Positions 41,891 to 49,833 of a stretch of DNA of 64,000 bases are shown piece by piece. The DNA comes from JACPYF01 sp947085845 (lineage in GTDB: Bacteria > Patescibacteriota > Saccharimonadia > Saccharimonadales > Saccharimonadaceae), in the NCBI GenBank assembly GCA_947085845.1, contig CAMTXO010000002.1, forward strand, positions 510,048-574,047. The letters run 5' to 3'. The notes under the pieces were generated by a model. That model worked only from the letters and a program-made list of their open reading frames with translations. It was not told the DNA's origin and did not search any database. Each line of letters begins with the position of its first letter. Positions within the stretch are counted from its first letter, which is position 1. A program made the translations under genes and the position numbers.

Positions 41891-43735
41891 ATGAGTGATA
41901 ACGATAATCTATATCCAATGCGCCACAGCTTGGCGCATATTACTGCAGCGGCAGTACAACACCTATGGCCAGAAGCTAAATTTGGCGTAGGCCCAGTGGT
42001 AAAAGACGGTTTCTACTACGATATTGATATTCCGAATGTCACTATCTCAACAGATGATTTTGACAAGATTGAAGCGGAGATGCGCAAGATAATAGAGGAA
42101 AAACAAGCTTTTGAACGTAGCGAGAAGCATGTAGACGAAGCCATCAACTGGGCAAAAGAAGTAAAACAGCCATACAAAGAGGAGCTTTTGAACGATTTGA
42201 AACGTTCTGGCACTACTGTTGCCAAAGATTTGAATGCCGATGAGCTAGGTACTATTGCCGAAGGTGATGGAGCTATCGAAAATGTCAGTTTTTATACCAA
42301 TGGCGACTTTACTGACCTCTGTCGCGGGCCGCATGTGGAAGATACCGGCAAGGTAGGCGCATTCAAGTTGTCACGCGTTGCAGGTGCATATTGGCGAGGG
42401 AAAGAGACAAATCCACAGATACAGCGTCTATACGGGGTGGCATTTGAAACTCCTAAGGATTTACGAAAGTATCTTGAAATGCAGGAAGAAGCAAAAAAAC
42501 GGGATCATCGTAAGCTTGGTGTTGATTTAGATCTATTTGTTTTCTCGGAACTAGTTGGTTCGGGATTGCCGATGTTTACACCACGAGGCACTGTACTGCG
42601 CGAAGAGATAGAAAATTTTTCCAACGAGCTACGCCAAAACCGTGGTTTTCAGAAAGTTTCTATACCGCATATTACAAAGAAAGAACTCTACGAAAAGTCT
42701 GGCCACTGGGATAAGTTTGGTGATGAGTTGTTTCTTGTAAAAAGCCAAGAGACTAAAGATGAACTGGTACTCAAACCTATGAATTGTCCTCATCATACAC
42801 AAATTTATGCCAGCAAGCCGCGGTCATACCGTGATTTGCCGATTCGTTATTTGGATACAACGATGGTTTATCGTGACGAGAAGTCTGGTGAACTAGGGGG
42901 GTTGAATCGTGTACGTTCAATTACCCAAGATGATAGTCATTCTTTTTGTCGCCAAGATCAGATAGAGAATGAGATTGAAGGACTGCTAGCTGCTGCAAAG
43001 GAGCTATATGGTGCTGTTGGTATGGAATTAAGGGTACGCTTAAGCTACCGTGACAGTAGTGATGCTTATTTAGGTAAGCCTGAGATATGGGAAAGCGCCC
43101 AGTCTCAACTTAAGAATGCTGTTGTGGCTAACGGCCTAGAATTTTACGAGCAAGAAGGGGAAGCAGCATTTTATGGTCCAAAGATAGATTTCATGGCTAC
43201 AGATGCTATCGGTAGAGAGCACCAAGTGGCGACTGTGCAGCTTGATTTTGTTATGCCGGATCGATTTGGGCTAAAGTATGTTGACGAAGAGGGATCAAAT
43301 CAGGCGCCTGTCATGATTCATTGTGCATTACTTGGTTCGACAGAACGATTTCTTAGTGTCTACATCGAACATAGTGCTGGTAAATTCCCAGTATGGTTAG
43401 CACCTGAGCAATTACGCGTCATTACCGTTAATCAAGAAGTTGAAACAGTTGCGTTTGCTGAAAAGCTTGTAGATCAAGCAAAAGAAAAAGGCCTCCGAGT
43501 AACAATAGACAATACTAATGAGTCTGTTGGCAAGAAGATCCGGGCGACTGAAGTGCTCAAGGTCCCATATAGTGTAGTAGTAGGTGAAAAAGAGATAGAA
43601 ACTGGTAAATTAACACCTAGGGTTCGAAAAGACCTAGCTGTTGAGGGGCGTCAGGATGAGGCTTATGTAGTAGAGAACCTTATTACCTCAATTGCAAATG
43701 AAGCACGCTCTCGTGTCCAAAAATCATCACTGTAA
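41891..43735 (+). CDS. thrS: Threonyl-tRNA synthetase lacking the TGS domain
   Basis: Charges tRNA-Thr. The usual N-terminal TGS domain (~60 residues) is absent: the protein begins at the editing domain, YPMRHSLAHITAAAVQHLWP. The editing-site cysteine region DLCRGPHVEDTG is intact. The class II core has MFTPRGTVLREEIENF (motif 1), the motif 2 arginine in TTMVYRDEKSG, and zinc ligands Cys299 (MNCPHH), His350 (QDDSH) and His494 (IEH). The anticodon-binding domain starts near LAPEQLRVITV. 614 residues. A leaderless mRNA is predicted from ATG 41891. Confidence 0.96.
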   Translation: MSDNDNLYPMRHSLAHITAAAVQHLWPEAKFGVGPVVKDGFYYDIDIPNVTISTDDFDKIEAEMRKIIEEKQAFERSEKHVDEAINWAKEVKQPYKEELLNDLKRSGTTVAKDLNADELGTIAEGDGAIENVSFYTNGDFTDLCRGPHVEDTGKVGAFKLSRVAGAYWRGKETNPQIQRLYGVAFETPKDLRKYLEMQEEAKKRDHRKLGVDLDLFVFSELVGSGLPMFTPRGTVLREEIENFSNELRQNRGFQKVSIPHITKKELYEKSGHWDKFGDELFLVKSQETKDELVLKPMNCPHHTQIYASKPRSYRDLPIRYLDTTMVYRDEKSGELGGLNRVRSITQDDSHSFCRQDQIENEIEGLLAAAKELYGAVGMELRVRLSYRDSSDAYLGKPEIWESAQSQLKNAVVANGLEFYEQEGEAAFYGPKIDFMATDAIGREHQVATVQLDFVMPDRFGLKYVDEEGSNQAPVMIHCALLGSTERFLSVYIEHSAGKFPVWLAPEQLRVITVNQEVETVAFAEKLVDQAKEKGLRVTIDNTNESVGKKIRATEVLKVPYSVVVGEKEIETGKLTPRVRKDLAVEGRQDEAYVVENLITSIANEARSRVQKSSL

Positions 43736-43740
43736 TTAAG

Positions 43741-43749
43741 TGCTATAAT
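43741..43749 (+). promoter_or_regulatory. Extended -10 promoter of the nucleotidase gene
   Basis: TGCTATAAT, 7 nt before the ATG at 43757. Confidence 0.7.
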
Positions 43750-43756
43750 ATAATAA

Positions 43757-44362
43757 ATGGAGACAAGCAAGGAAAAGATAGCTACGGATATTGATGAGGT
43801 TTTATTTCCTTTAGTTGAAGAATTTGTAAAATGGCACAATAGGGAATACGGGACATCTCTGACTGTTGAGGACTTTAGATCTTACGAATTTGAAGAAGCT
43901 TTGGGGCTGCCCGTTCCGGAGGTTGTACATAGAATTAGACTTTTTTTAGATCAAGAGCATGGACATTTACATGTTGAGCCAATATACGAAGCCAAAGAAG
44001 CTATAACAGAAATGAGCAAAGATTTTGATTTTGTAGGAATCACAGCCAGACACCCAAGTTTTAAAATCTCAACTATTGCATATGTAGAACACCATTTTGG
44101 AGATATAATCACCGATTTGCACCTTTTAGGTCATAAAGAAACTGTCGATATTGTTATACCTAAAGCTGAGGTTTGTAGAAGGCTGGGCGCATCAACGCTT
44201 GTCGATGATTCTCTGGGGCATGTTGAAAATTGTGACGACTTTGGTGTGCAAGGTATATTATTTGGTGACTATCCATGGAACCAGCACGAAAATATTCCAG
44301 ATTCAGTTATAGCGTGCCCTACCTGGGGAGAAGTCCTAGAATATGCCTACGCAAAAGCCTAG
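43757..44362 (+). CDS. HAD-family 5'(3')-deoxyribonucleotidase-like hydrolase
   Basis: 201 residues. HAD motif I DIDEVLFPL has the nucleophile Asp and acid Asp (residues 11 and 13). Motif II is GITARHP. Motif IV is LVDDSLGHVENC. The pattern matches the cytosolic 5'(3')-deoxyribonucleotidase (NT5C) group, which removes phosphate from dNMPs or related compounds. Cytoplasmic. First gene of an operon with the alkyltransferase-like gene and miaA, all overlapping by about 20 nt. Confidence 0.8.
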   Translation: METSKEKIATDIDEVLFPLVEEFVKWHNREYGTSLTVEDFRSYEFEEALGLPVPEVVHRIRLFLDQEHGHLHVEPIYEAKEAITEMSKDFDFVGITARHPSFKISTIAYVEHHFGDIITDLHLLGHKETVDIVIPKAEVCRRLGASTLVDDSLGHVENCDDFGVQGILFGDYPWNQHENIPDSVIACPTWGEVLEYAYAKA

Positions 44363-44663
44363 CTTCAAACTCATGGTCTATGATATTGTAGCTCAAATAC
44401 CTGAGGGTAGACTTATGACATACGGCGATATCGCAGCATTAAGCGGGCAGGCCGCCGCCGCTCGTATAGTCGGTGGATTGGCTCACTTTGGTCCAACAGA
44501 CTTACCGTGGCATAGAGTGGTAAATCGTTTCGGCGGGCTAGCCGCAGGCTACTACGGAGGTAAGTTAGGGCATCAAAAAGCACTTGAAGCCGAAGGGTTT
44601 ATAGTTGAGGATTTAAAAGTAATTGATTTCGAGAAGAGAAGATGGACACCAACCAGCCGTTAA
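44343..44663 (+). CDS. Alkyltransferase-like protein (ATL)
   Basis: 106 residues matching the DNA-binding domain of O6-alkylguanine-DNA alkyltransferase: PEGRLMTYGDIAALSG winged helix with recognition helix AAARIVGGL. The active-site PCHR is replaced by PWHRVVN, so it cannot accept an alkyl group. ATL proteins bind O6-alkylguanine and hand the lesion to nucleotide excision repair. Overlaps the nucleotidase gene by 20 nt and miaA by 22 nt. Confidence 0.9.
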   Translation: MPTQKPSFKLMVYDIVAQIPEGRLMTYGDIAALSGQAAAARIVGGLAHFGPTDLPWHRVVNRFGGLAAGYYGGKLGHQKALEAEGFIVEDLKVIDFEKRRWTPTSR

Positions 44664-45511
44664 TTGTTATTGTGGGTCCAACAGCTAGTGGTAAAAGTGA
44701 TGTTGCCATGAAAATAGCCAAAAAATATGGTGGCGAGATAATATGCGCCGATTCTCGAACTGTGTATAAGGGTATGGACATCGGTACAGCAAAACCAAGC
44801 AGTAAAGACCAAAGCGAGGTGCCGCATCATCTGCTAGATATTGTAAATCCCGACCAGCGATTTACTGCAGCAGATTTTCAAAAGCTAGCAAATGGTGTAA
44901 TAGAGGATATACGCTCACGTGGTAAGCTGCCACTGCTTGTTGGTGGAACAGGGTTGTATGTCGATGGTGTTATTTTTAATTACCAATTTAATACGGATTA
45001 CGATCCTGGGCTACGGAAAAAGCTCGAAAGTATGAGTATAGAGAAGCTGCACCAATATAGCAAAATACACAACATTATATTGCCCGAAAACAGCTTAAAC
45101 AAAAGACATGTTGTAAGAAATATTGAAAGAAATGGGATTGTTGTAAAGAGTAACAGCAATAAACTAAGCACAAGCATTATTGTAGGAATAGCAACAGAAA
45201 AAGAAACTCTACATAATAGAATTGTTCAGCGAACTGAACACTTTTTTGAAAGTGGAGTGGTAGAAGAGTCAAAGTTATTGGGCGAAAAGTATGGCTGGAA
45301 TAGCGAATCTATGACAGGAAATATATATCCAATAGTGCATCAATTATTAAACAAACAAATAACAATTGAAAAAGCTAAAGAACAATTTATGACTCAGGAC
45401 TGGCGACTTGCAAAACGTCAATTAACTTGGCTGAAGCGCAATAAGTTTATTCAATGGAAGTCGCTGGAAGGTGCTTACACTTATATTTCAGATAGGCTAG
45501 AGGCTCGCTAA
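44642..45511 (+). CDS. miaA: tRNA dimethylallyltransferase MiaA
   Basis: Adds the isopentenyl group to A37 of tRNAs reading UNN codons. P-loop GPTASGKSD at residues 12-20, then the conserved ADSRTVYKGMDIGTAKP and PHHLLDIVNPDQRFTAADF, and LVGGTGLYVDGV for the substrate site. 289 residues, slightly shorter than usual. The middle insertion that grips the tRNA is somewhat reduced. Last gene of its operon. Confidence 0.95.
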   Translation: MDTNQPLIVIVGPTASGKSDVAMKIAKKYGGEIICADSRTVYKGMDIGTAKPSSKDQSEVPHHLLDIVNPDQRFTAADFQKLANGVIEDIRSRGKLPLLVGGTGLYVDGVIFNYQFNTDYDPGLRKKLESMSIEKLHQYSKIHNIILPENSLNKRHVVRNIERNGIVVKSNSNKLSTSIIVGIATEKETLHNRIVQRTEHFFESGVVEESKLLGEKYGWNSESMTGNIYPIVHQLLNKQITIEKAKEQFMTQDWRLAKRQLTWLKRNKFIQWKSLEGAYTYISDRLEAR

Positions 45512-45563
45512 AATTGAACAAAAATGATATTATGAGTATCAAACCAGGAGGAAAATACACACA

Positions 45564-46157
45564 ATGATCGATACCTTATTCGGCTCAAAAACACGCGTAA
45601 AACTGCTGTATTTGTTTCTAAATAATCCCGGTAGAGCTTTTTATGTACGAGAAATTACCCGTAGAGTAGATGAACAAATAAATTCTGTTCGGCGAGAACT
45701 AGCTAACATGCTAAATGTTGGGGTAATAAAAAGTGACAGCGTAGATAACAAGCTGTACTACGAAGTGGATCCCGAATACATACATTACAAACCTCTTCAT
45801 CAAATATTCTCTGACAAAACATCACCTAGTGATATAAGTACGGAAGTTGCAAGTACAACAGACTGGTCAAAACGTGCTAAACAGCTAAGTGGAGTAAAGG
45901 CAGTTTTGTTGAGTGGTTCGTTTGTGGCAGGTGCTAACAGTAAAGTTGATGTGTTAATAGTCGGCAATGTACCAAAAGCAAAACTAAAGAAATTCATAAA
46001 AGATCTAGAAGAGGATGAACACCGAACAATTAACTATGCAACATTAAAATATGACGACTTCTACTATAGACTTAGTTTGAAAGATCGTTTTGTTTCAGAG
46101 ATAATTGACGGCAAACATGTTGTAGTGACAGATATTAACGGAATAGTCAGTAAGTAA
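45564..46157 (+). CDS. Winged-helix regulator fused to a nucleotidyltransferase-like domain
   Basis: 197 residues. The N-terminal winged helix (1-75; FYVREITRRVDEQINSVRRELANM) looks like a DNA-binding domain. The C-terminal part (~105-190) resembles a minimal nucleotidyltransferase fold: LLSGSFVAGANSKVDVLIVG has the GS motif and one Asp, but the usual paired DxD is reduced to VDV, so catalysis is doubtful. Probably a regulator. AGGAGG precedes the ATG. It lies 13 nt before the MBL-fold gene and is likely co-transcribed with it. Confidence 0.75.
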   Translation: MIDTLFGSKTRVKLLYLFLNNPGRAFYVREITRRVDEQINSVRRELANMLNVGVIKSDSVDNKLYYEVDPEYIHYKPLHQIFSDKTSPSDISTEVASTTDWSKRAKQLSGVKAVLLSGSFVAGANSKVDVLIVGNVPKAKLKKFIKDLEEDEHRTINYATLKYDDFYYRLSLKDRFVSEIIDGKHVVVTDINGIVSK

Positions 46158-46170
46158 AGGAGAGCAAAAA

Positions 46171-46794
46171 ATGGAAATTGAATACAAAGGTGCAACTGGA
46201 TTGTTAATTAAGTCAAATCTTATTAATATCACGGTTGATCCAAAACTATCCCTAGTAGGGCTGAAGGATATAAAAGTCACAGATACATTAGAGGTTGTTA
46301 CAGATACAGCCTTTGCAGTAGATGCAGGTCAAAAAATTCTAATCGATGGTCCTGGTGAATACGAGGTTTCAAGAGTATCGGTAAAAGGAATAGCTGCAAA
46401 GCGTTATAGGGATGATTCTGGTAATAAGTTCACCATGTATCGATTAGAAATATCTAGCTTCAGAGTTGCTATTATCGGGCACTGTTCAGATGTATTGGAC
46501 GAGAGGCAGCTAGAAGAAATAGGTGTTGTTGACTTGCTTGTTGTGCCAGTCGGTGGGAATAGCTATACATTAGACGCACATCAAGCAGCAAAGATAGTCA
46601 ATCAGATCGATCCACGCATTGTGATACCAGTACATTATGCTGACAAGGCAATAAAATATGACGTTGATCAAGATGATTTGTCGGGCTTTTTGAAAGAACT
46701 AGGCGCACAAGAACATGAGGTTGTTGATAAGCTGAAGCTTAAGAATGGTATTGTTCCTACTGTTAGAACAGTATATGAGATTCGTCGGAGTTAG
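46171..46794 (+). CDS. Metallo-beta-lactamase-fold protein with degenerate metal site
   Basis: 207 residues of UlaG-like MBL fold: MEIEYKGATGLLIKSN start, IDGPGEYEVSRVSVKGIAA, a GHCSDVLDERQLEEIG region where HxHxDH is expected, and VPVHYADKAI near the end. The HxHxDH motif is absent, so metal-dependent hydrolysis is doubtful. Co-transcribed with the winged-helix gene, so it may be a sensor or partner. AAAGGAG precedes the ATG. Confidence 0.78.
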   Translation: MEIEYKGATGLLIKSNLINITVDPKLSLVGLKDIKVTDTLEVVTDTAFAVDAGQKILIDGPGEYEVSRVSVKGIAAKRYRDDSGNKFTMYRLEISSFRVAIIGHCSDVLDERQLEEIGVVDLLVVPVGGNSYTLDAHQAAKIVNQIDPRIVIPVHYADKAIKYDVDQDDLSGFLKELGAQEHEVVDKLKLKNGIVPTVRTVYEIRRS

Positions 46795-46803
46795 TTAATT
46801 AAA

Positions 46804-46830
46804 AAACCGCGACTGTGAAAGTCGCGGTTT
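46804..46830 (+). terminator. Bidirectional terminator
   Basis: 11-bp perfect stem AAACCGCGACT/AGTCGCGGTTT with loop GTGAA, between convergent genes. A- and T-tracts on both sides serve both strands. Confidence 0.9.
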
Positions 46831-46854
46831 AGTTTCATATCTATGGTCTGGTTA

Positions 46855-47052
46855 TTAAGACGCCAGAACACCCTTTTTCTTTAGTGTTCGTATAGCTTGT
46901 GTACTGAGTGTCATTGTGACTTTTTTACCATCAAGCATGAAAGTCTTTTTTTGTAGGTTAGGCTTGAAAACTCTTTTTGTGCGTCGCAAAGAAAAGCTCA
47001 CATTGTGTCCGTGTTGCTTGCCTTTACCGGTTAATTCACATCTCGCAGTCAT
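46855..47052 (-). CDS. rpmB: 50S ribosomal protein bL28
   Basis: 65 residues. Typical bL28 features: MTARCELTGKGKQHGHNVSF start, the RRTKRVFKPNLQKKTF core and a basic helix near the C-terminus (TQAIRTLKKKGV). It replaces the more common CxxC zinc form with a single cysteine. Monocistronic; AAAGGAAAC before the ATG. Confidence 0.95.
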   Translation of the reverse strand: MTARCELTGKGKQHGHNVSFSLRRTKRVFKPNLQKKTFMLDGKKVTMTLSTQAIRTLKKKGVLAS

Positions 47053-47121
47053 TAAGTTTCCTTTTTTACAGTTCAGTAATCAATGTTATCATCCTAGTTA
47101 ACAGAAGTCAACGCTTTAGTT

Positions 47122-47130
47122 TGGTATACT
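47122..47130 (+). promoter_or_regulatory. Extended -10 promoter of the site-2 protease gene
   Basis: TGGTATACT, 9 nt before the ATG at 47140. Confidence 0.6.
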
Positions 47131-47139
47131 GAATGATAT

Positions 47140-47775
47140 ATGGAAATAAACTTTGTACAGATATTTATATTGCTCGTAGTCATTTTAGTATCAATGACTC
47201 TTCATGAAATGACACATTCATTTGTTGGGTACTGGCTAGGGGATGAAACCGCAAAGGAAGAAGGCAGGCTAACAATTAATCCACTAGCGCATATTGACCC
47301 TTTCCTAACAGTTCTACTGCCGATTTTGCTGGCTGTTACTGGTGCTCCAATATTTGGTGGTGCAAAGCCGGTTCCATTTAACCCACAGAATGTTCGCTGG
47401 GGTGAATTTGGTGCGATGCTAGTAGGTGTGGCGGGTCCTATTAGTAACTTGGTGTTGGCTTTTGTCGGTTTTGGCACACTAGCTATAACCAGTGCTAGTG
47501 GTTTAGCGGGCTATGTACTGCAAATTTGGGTAGTAGTGAACTTAGGCTTCTTTATTTTCAATATGCTGCCAGTGCCTCCGCTGGACGGCTCACGACTACT
47601 GTATTATCTCGCTCCAGACAGTGTTCGGTCTGTGTTAGTTATGGCAGAACAGTTTGGGCTTATAATTATTTTTGCCATAATATTACTATTTTCTCAGTAT
47701 CTAGGCGCGTACATGCAAATAGCGATTGATTTCTTTCTAGCTATTTTCGGCTCTATCTTTGGTGTAATGATATAA
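47140..47775 (+). CDS. Site-2 protease family (M50) membrane metalloprotease
   Basis: 211 residues with about five membrane segments. The zinc motif HEMTH lies in the first helix (about residue 24) and the third ligand motif in NMLPVPPLDGSRLL (~143-156). This is the compact form without a PDZ domain found widely in CPR bacteria. Substrates are unknown; members cut membrane-bound regulators. The stop codon overlaps the -10 of the 6S-like RNA. Confidence 0.9.
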   Translation: MEINFVQIFILLVVILVSMTLHEMTHSFVGYWLGDETAKEEGRLTINPLAHIDPFLTVLLPILLAVTGAPIFGGAKPVPFNPQNVRWGEFGAMLVGVAGPISNLVLAFVGFGTLAITSASGLAGYVLQIWVVVNLGFFIFNMLPVPPLDGSRLLYYLAPDSVRSVLVMAEQFGLIIIFAIILLFSQYLGAYMQIAIDFFLAIFGSIFGVMI

Positions 47776-47776
47776 T
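47768..47776 (+). promoter_or_regulatory. Extended -10 promoter of the 6S-like RNA
   Basis: TGATATAAT overlapping the preceding stop codon. Predicted start at 47783, exactly the first base of the closing stem. Confidence 0.6.
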
Positions 47777-47782
47777 TGAACC

Positions 47783-47925
47783 AACCCCTAACCGGGTGCA
47801 TAGATTTTTCTTAACAACTCATTTATAGGGAGTTCAAAACCTCATTACTTCGTGGAGTAATGGTGAGAACACCCACCTTGCATGAAAGCGAGGAAATGTC
47901 GTGCATTCCCAGGAGGGGTTTTCAG
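47783..47925 (+). ncRNA. ssrS: Candidate 6S RNA
   Basis: The fold drawn by hand is one long hairpin with a big central bubble, as in 6S RNA, which mimics an open promoter and binds RNA polymerase. Closing stem: AACCCCT (47783-47789) with AGGGGTT (47914-47920), then CC/GG, GGG/CCC and TGCAT (47797-47801) with GTGCA (47901-47905). Bubble: 26 nt on each side (47802-47827 and 47875-47900). Apical arm: GGGAGTTC (47828-47835) with GAACACCC (47867-47874), then CATTACT/AGTAATG and a 6-nt loop. At ~140 nt it is shorter than the usual 160-200. No clear terminator. No other gene occupies 47776-47974. Confidence 0.55.
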
Positions 47926-47974
47926 TGTAGAATCCTAAATATCTCGGTAGAGACTAGAAAAAAAGAATTTATTT

Positions 47975-48847
47975 ATGAGACAAAAAATTTCAGTTCGAGC
48001 AATGATAAAACAAGATGGCAAGCTATTGCTCGCAAAGCGCGCAACCGGCAGATCGTCAATACTTGGAAAATATGAACTACCCGGTGGTAGCGTGGAATTT
48101 CGTGAACAGCCAACAGAAGCCTTGACTCGTTACCTTCGTACTCACTTTTCTGTAGGCATCGAAACAGCCCAACTATTCGATGTTGCTAGCTTTATAGACC
48201 CTGATGATAGAGACGTGCAATATGTTTTTGTACTCTACACGGTGAGTTTAAAAGTTGGTGACAATAGTATTGCGTTGAGCCAACGGTATAATAAGTATCT
48301 ATGGCAAAAGTTGTCAGATGTACAACTAAATGAACTTACTAACTCTACACAAATACTACTTGGTCTTGATTCAGATGAGCAGCCTAGGTTGTTTCATGAT
48401 GTTGATCACAGTAGTAGTGAAGTAGAAAATACAGCATCTGACTCGTTGATTCTATATTCCGACGGAGGATCACGAGGCAATCCAGGGCCAAGTGCCGCCG
48501 CTTTTGTTGTGATGAATGCAAAGGAACAAGTTATAGCTGATGGGGGCTCGTATCTTGGGGTGACTACAAATAACCAAGCAGAGTATCAAGCTGTGTTTTT
48601 CGGACTAAAAAAAGCAAGCGAGCTAGGTGCGCAGGTGGTTGATTTTCGTTTAGACAGCAATCTAGTCGTTAACCAGTTAAATGGTGTTTATAAGATAAAA
48701 AATCGTGACCTGTGGCCTATCCACGAACAGATAAAATTTTTAGTACCAAAATTTAAAAAAGTAACCTTTACTCACGTGCGTAGAGAGTTTAACCAGTTGG
48801 CTGATGGCCTTGTCAACAAAATTCTAGATGAACAAGCCAAAAAATAA
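47975..48847 (+). CDS. Degenerate Nudix domain fused to RNase HI
   Basis: 290 residues. The N-terminal ~135 form a Nudix fold (KLLLAKRATGRSSILGKYEL), but the Nudix box reads GGSVEFREQPTEALTRYLR: the REuxEE glutamates are lost, so pyrophosphatase activity is doubtful. The C-terminal 135 residues are a type 1 RNase H (LILYSDGGSRGNPGPSAAAF) with the complete catalytic set Asp163, Glu203, Asp227 and Asp277, which cuts RNA in RNA:DNA hybrids. The RNase H half alone would be a standard rnhA. No Shine-Dalgarno sequence; possibly read through from the 6S-like RNA. Confidence 0.88.
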   Translation: MRQKISVRAMIKQDGKLLLAKRATGRSSILGKYELPGGSVEFREQPTEALTRYLRTHFSVGIETAQLFDVASFIDPDDRDVQYVFVLYTVSLKVGDNSIALSQRYNKYLWQKLSDVQLNELTNSTQILLGLDSDEQPRLFHDVDHSSSEVENTASDSLILYSDGGSRGNPGPSAAAFVVMNAKEQVIADGGSYLGVTTNNQAEYQAVFFGLKKASELGAQVVDFRLDSNLVVNQLNGVYKIKNRDLWPIHEQIKFLVPKFKKVTFTHVRREFNQLADGLVNKILDEQAKK

Positions 48848-48849
48848 GG

Positions 48850-48855
48850 TATACT
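48850..48855 (+). promoter_or_regulatory. -10 element of rnpB
   Basis: TATACT, 6 nt before the 5' end of the RNase P RNA stem. Confidence 0.6.
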
Positions 48856-48860
48856 AATAG

Positions 48861-49241
48861 AGGTAGATTATTGGACAATCGCTTGCTTACGTGAGAGGAA
48901 AGTCCGGGCAGCATAGGACAATGGCAGTGGCTAACGGCCACCAAGGGCGACCTTAGGGAAAGTGCCACAGAAACGAAACTACCCTTCGGGGAAAAGGTGA
49001 AACGAGTGCTTGCTTCGGCAAGTGGGGGTTCTAGCCGCTTGCGGCGTTAACTCTCAAGGTAAGAGCTCACAGCGACGTGCGGTGACGCACGGAGGAGGTA
49101 AACCCTGCCTGCTGCAAGGGATTTGTTCATATTAGCGGTCCGCTAGAGCAAATCGATTTAATCCGCTTGAACCTGAGTGTAAATTTAGGTCTAGATAGAT
49201 GATTGTTCGCGACAGAACCCGGCTTATAGATAGTCTACCAA
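48861..49241 (+). ncRNA. rnpB: RNase P RNA, class A
   Basis: Catalytic RNA that matures tRNA 5' ends. Conserved blocks are present in order: GAGGAAAGTCCGGGC (P4 5' side and J3/4), CCACAGAAACGAAAC, GGTAAACCC, and the 3' block GACAGAACCCGGCTTAT. The outer stem P1 pairs GGTAGA (48862-48867) with TCTACC (49234-49239). About 380 nt, normal for type A. Confidence 0.96.
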
Positions 49242-49243
49242 CT

Positions 49244-49273
49244 AAAAAAACCTCCAGCGTAGGAGGCTTTTTT
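49244..49273 (+). terminator. Bidirectional terminator of rnpB and rplT
   Basis: CCTCC/GGAGG stem with a 6-nt loop, flanked by A7 and a T-run, so it serves rnpB from the left and rplT from the right. Confidence 0.85.
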
Positions 49274-49292
49274 AGTATTGTAAGCTAAAAAA

Positions 49293-49634
49293 CTATTTAG
49301 TAGCTTTGACTACATCTGCAAATACAGCAGGCTCGTTAGCAGCAAGTTCGCTCAATACTTTTCGGTCTAGTTCTATGTTCTTTTTCTTGAGAGCATTGAT
49401 TAATTGACCGTAGGTTGTGCCGTTTTCACGAGCAGCAGCATTGATACGAGTAATCCAAAGCCCACGTAGGTCGCGTTTTTTGTTACGTCGATCACGGTAA
49501 GCGTATTGCAGTGATCGAATCACAGCTTGCTTCGCTAGTCGGAAGCTTCGGGTTCGGTTATGTTGCATGCCTTTGGCACGTTTGAGCATCTTCTTATGCT
49601 TTGCGCGTGTAGTAACGCCTCTTTTAACTCTCAT
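49293..49634 (-). CDS. rplT: 50S ribosomal protein bL20
   Basis: 113 residues, essential for early 50S assembly. Starts MRVKRGVTTRAKHKKMLKRA and has the rRNA-binding core RDRRNKKRDLRGLWITRINA. Last gene of the canonical infC-rpmI-rplT operon, 3 bp after rpmI. Confidence 0.97.
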   Translation of the reverse strand: MRVKRGVTTRAKHKKMLKRAKGMQHNRTRSFRLAKQAVIRSLQYAYRDRRNKKRDLRGLWITRINAAARENGTTYGQLINALKKKNIELDRKVLSELAANEPAVFADVVKATK

Positions 49635-49637
49635 TCT

Positions 49638-49832
49638 CTAAGCTCCTATGACTTTCTTGATATTCTTACGGATTGATCCGGTTATTTCAGCGCTTGTGCC
49701 GATTCGTCGTTTACGACTAGCACTTTTCTTTGCAAGTAAATGTCCGCCAAATGCACGACGACGCAAAAGTTTACCGCTTGAAGTTACCTTCACACGTTTT
49801 GCGGTTCCTTTATGTGTTTTCATCTTTGGCAT
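49638..49832 (-). CDS. rpmI: 50S ribosomal protein bL35
   Basis: 64 residues, very basic: MPKMKTHKGTAKRVKVTSSG start and LLAKKSASRKRR in the middle. One base separates its ATG from the infC stop, with AAGGAG upstream inside infC. Confidence 0.96.
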   Translation of the reverse strand: MPKMKTHKGTAKRVKVTSSGKLLRRRAFGGHLLAKKSASRKRRIGTSAEITGSIRKNIKKVIGA

Positions 49833-49833
49833 G

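Noticed and set aside
46171..46794. Active metallo-beta-lactamase hydrolase
   Set aside because: The HxHxDH metal motif is missing, so only the fold is supported.
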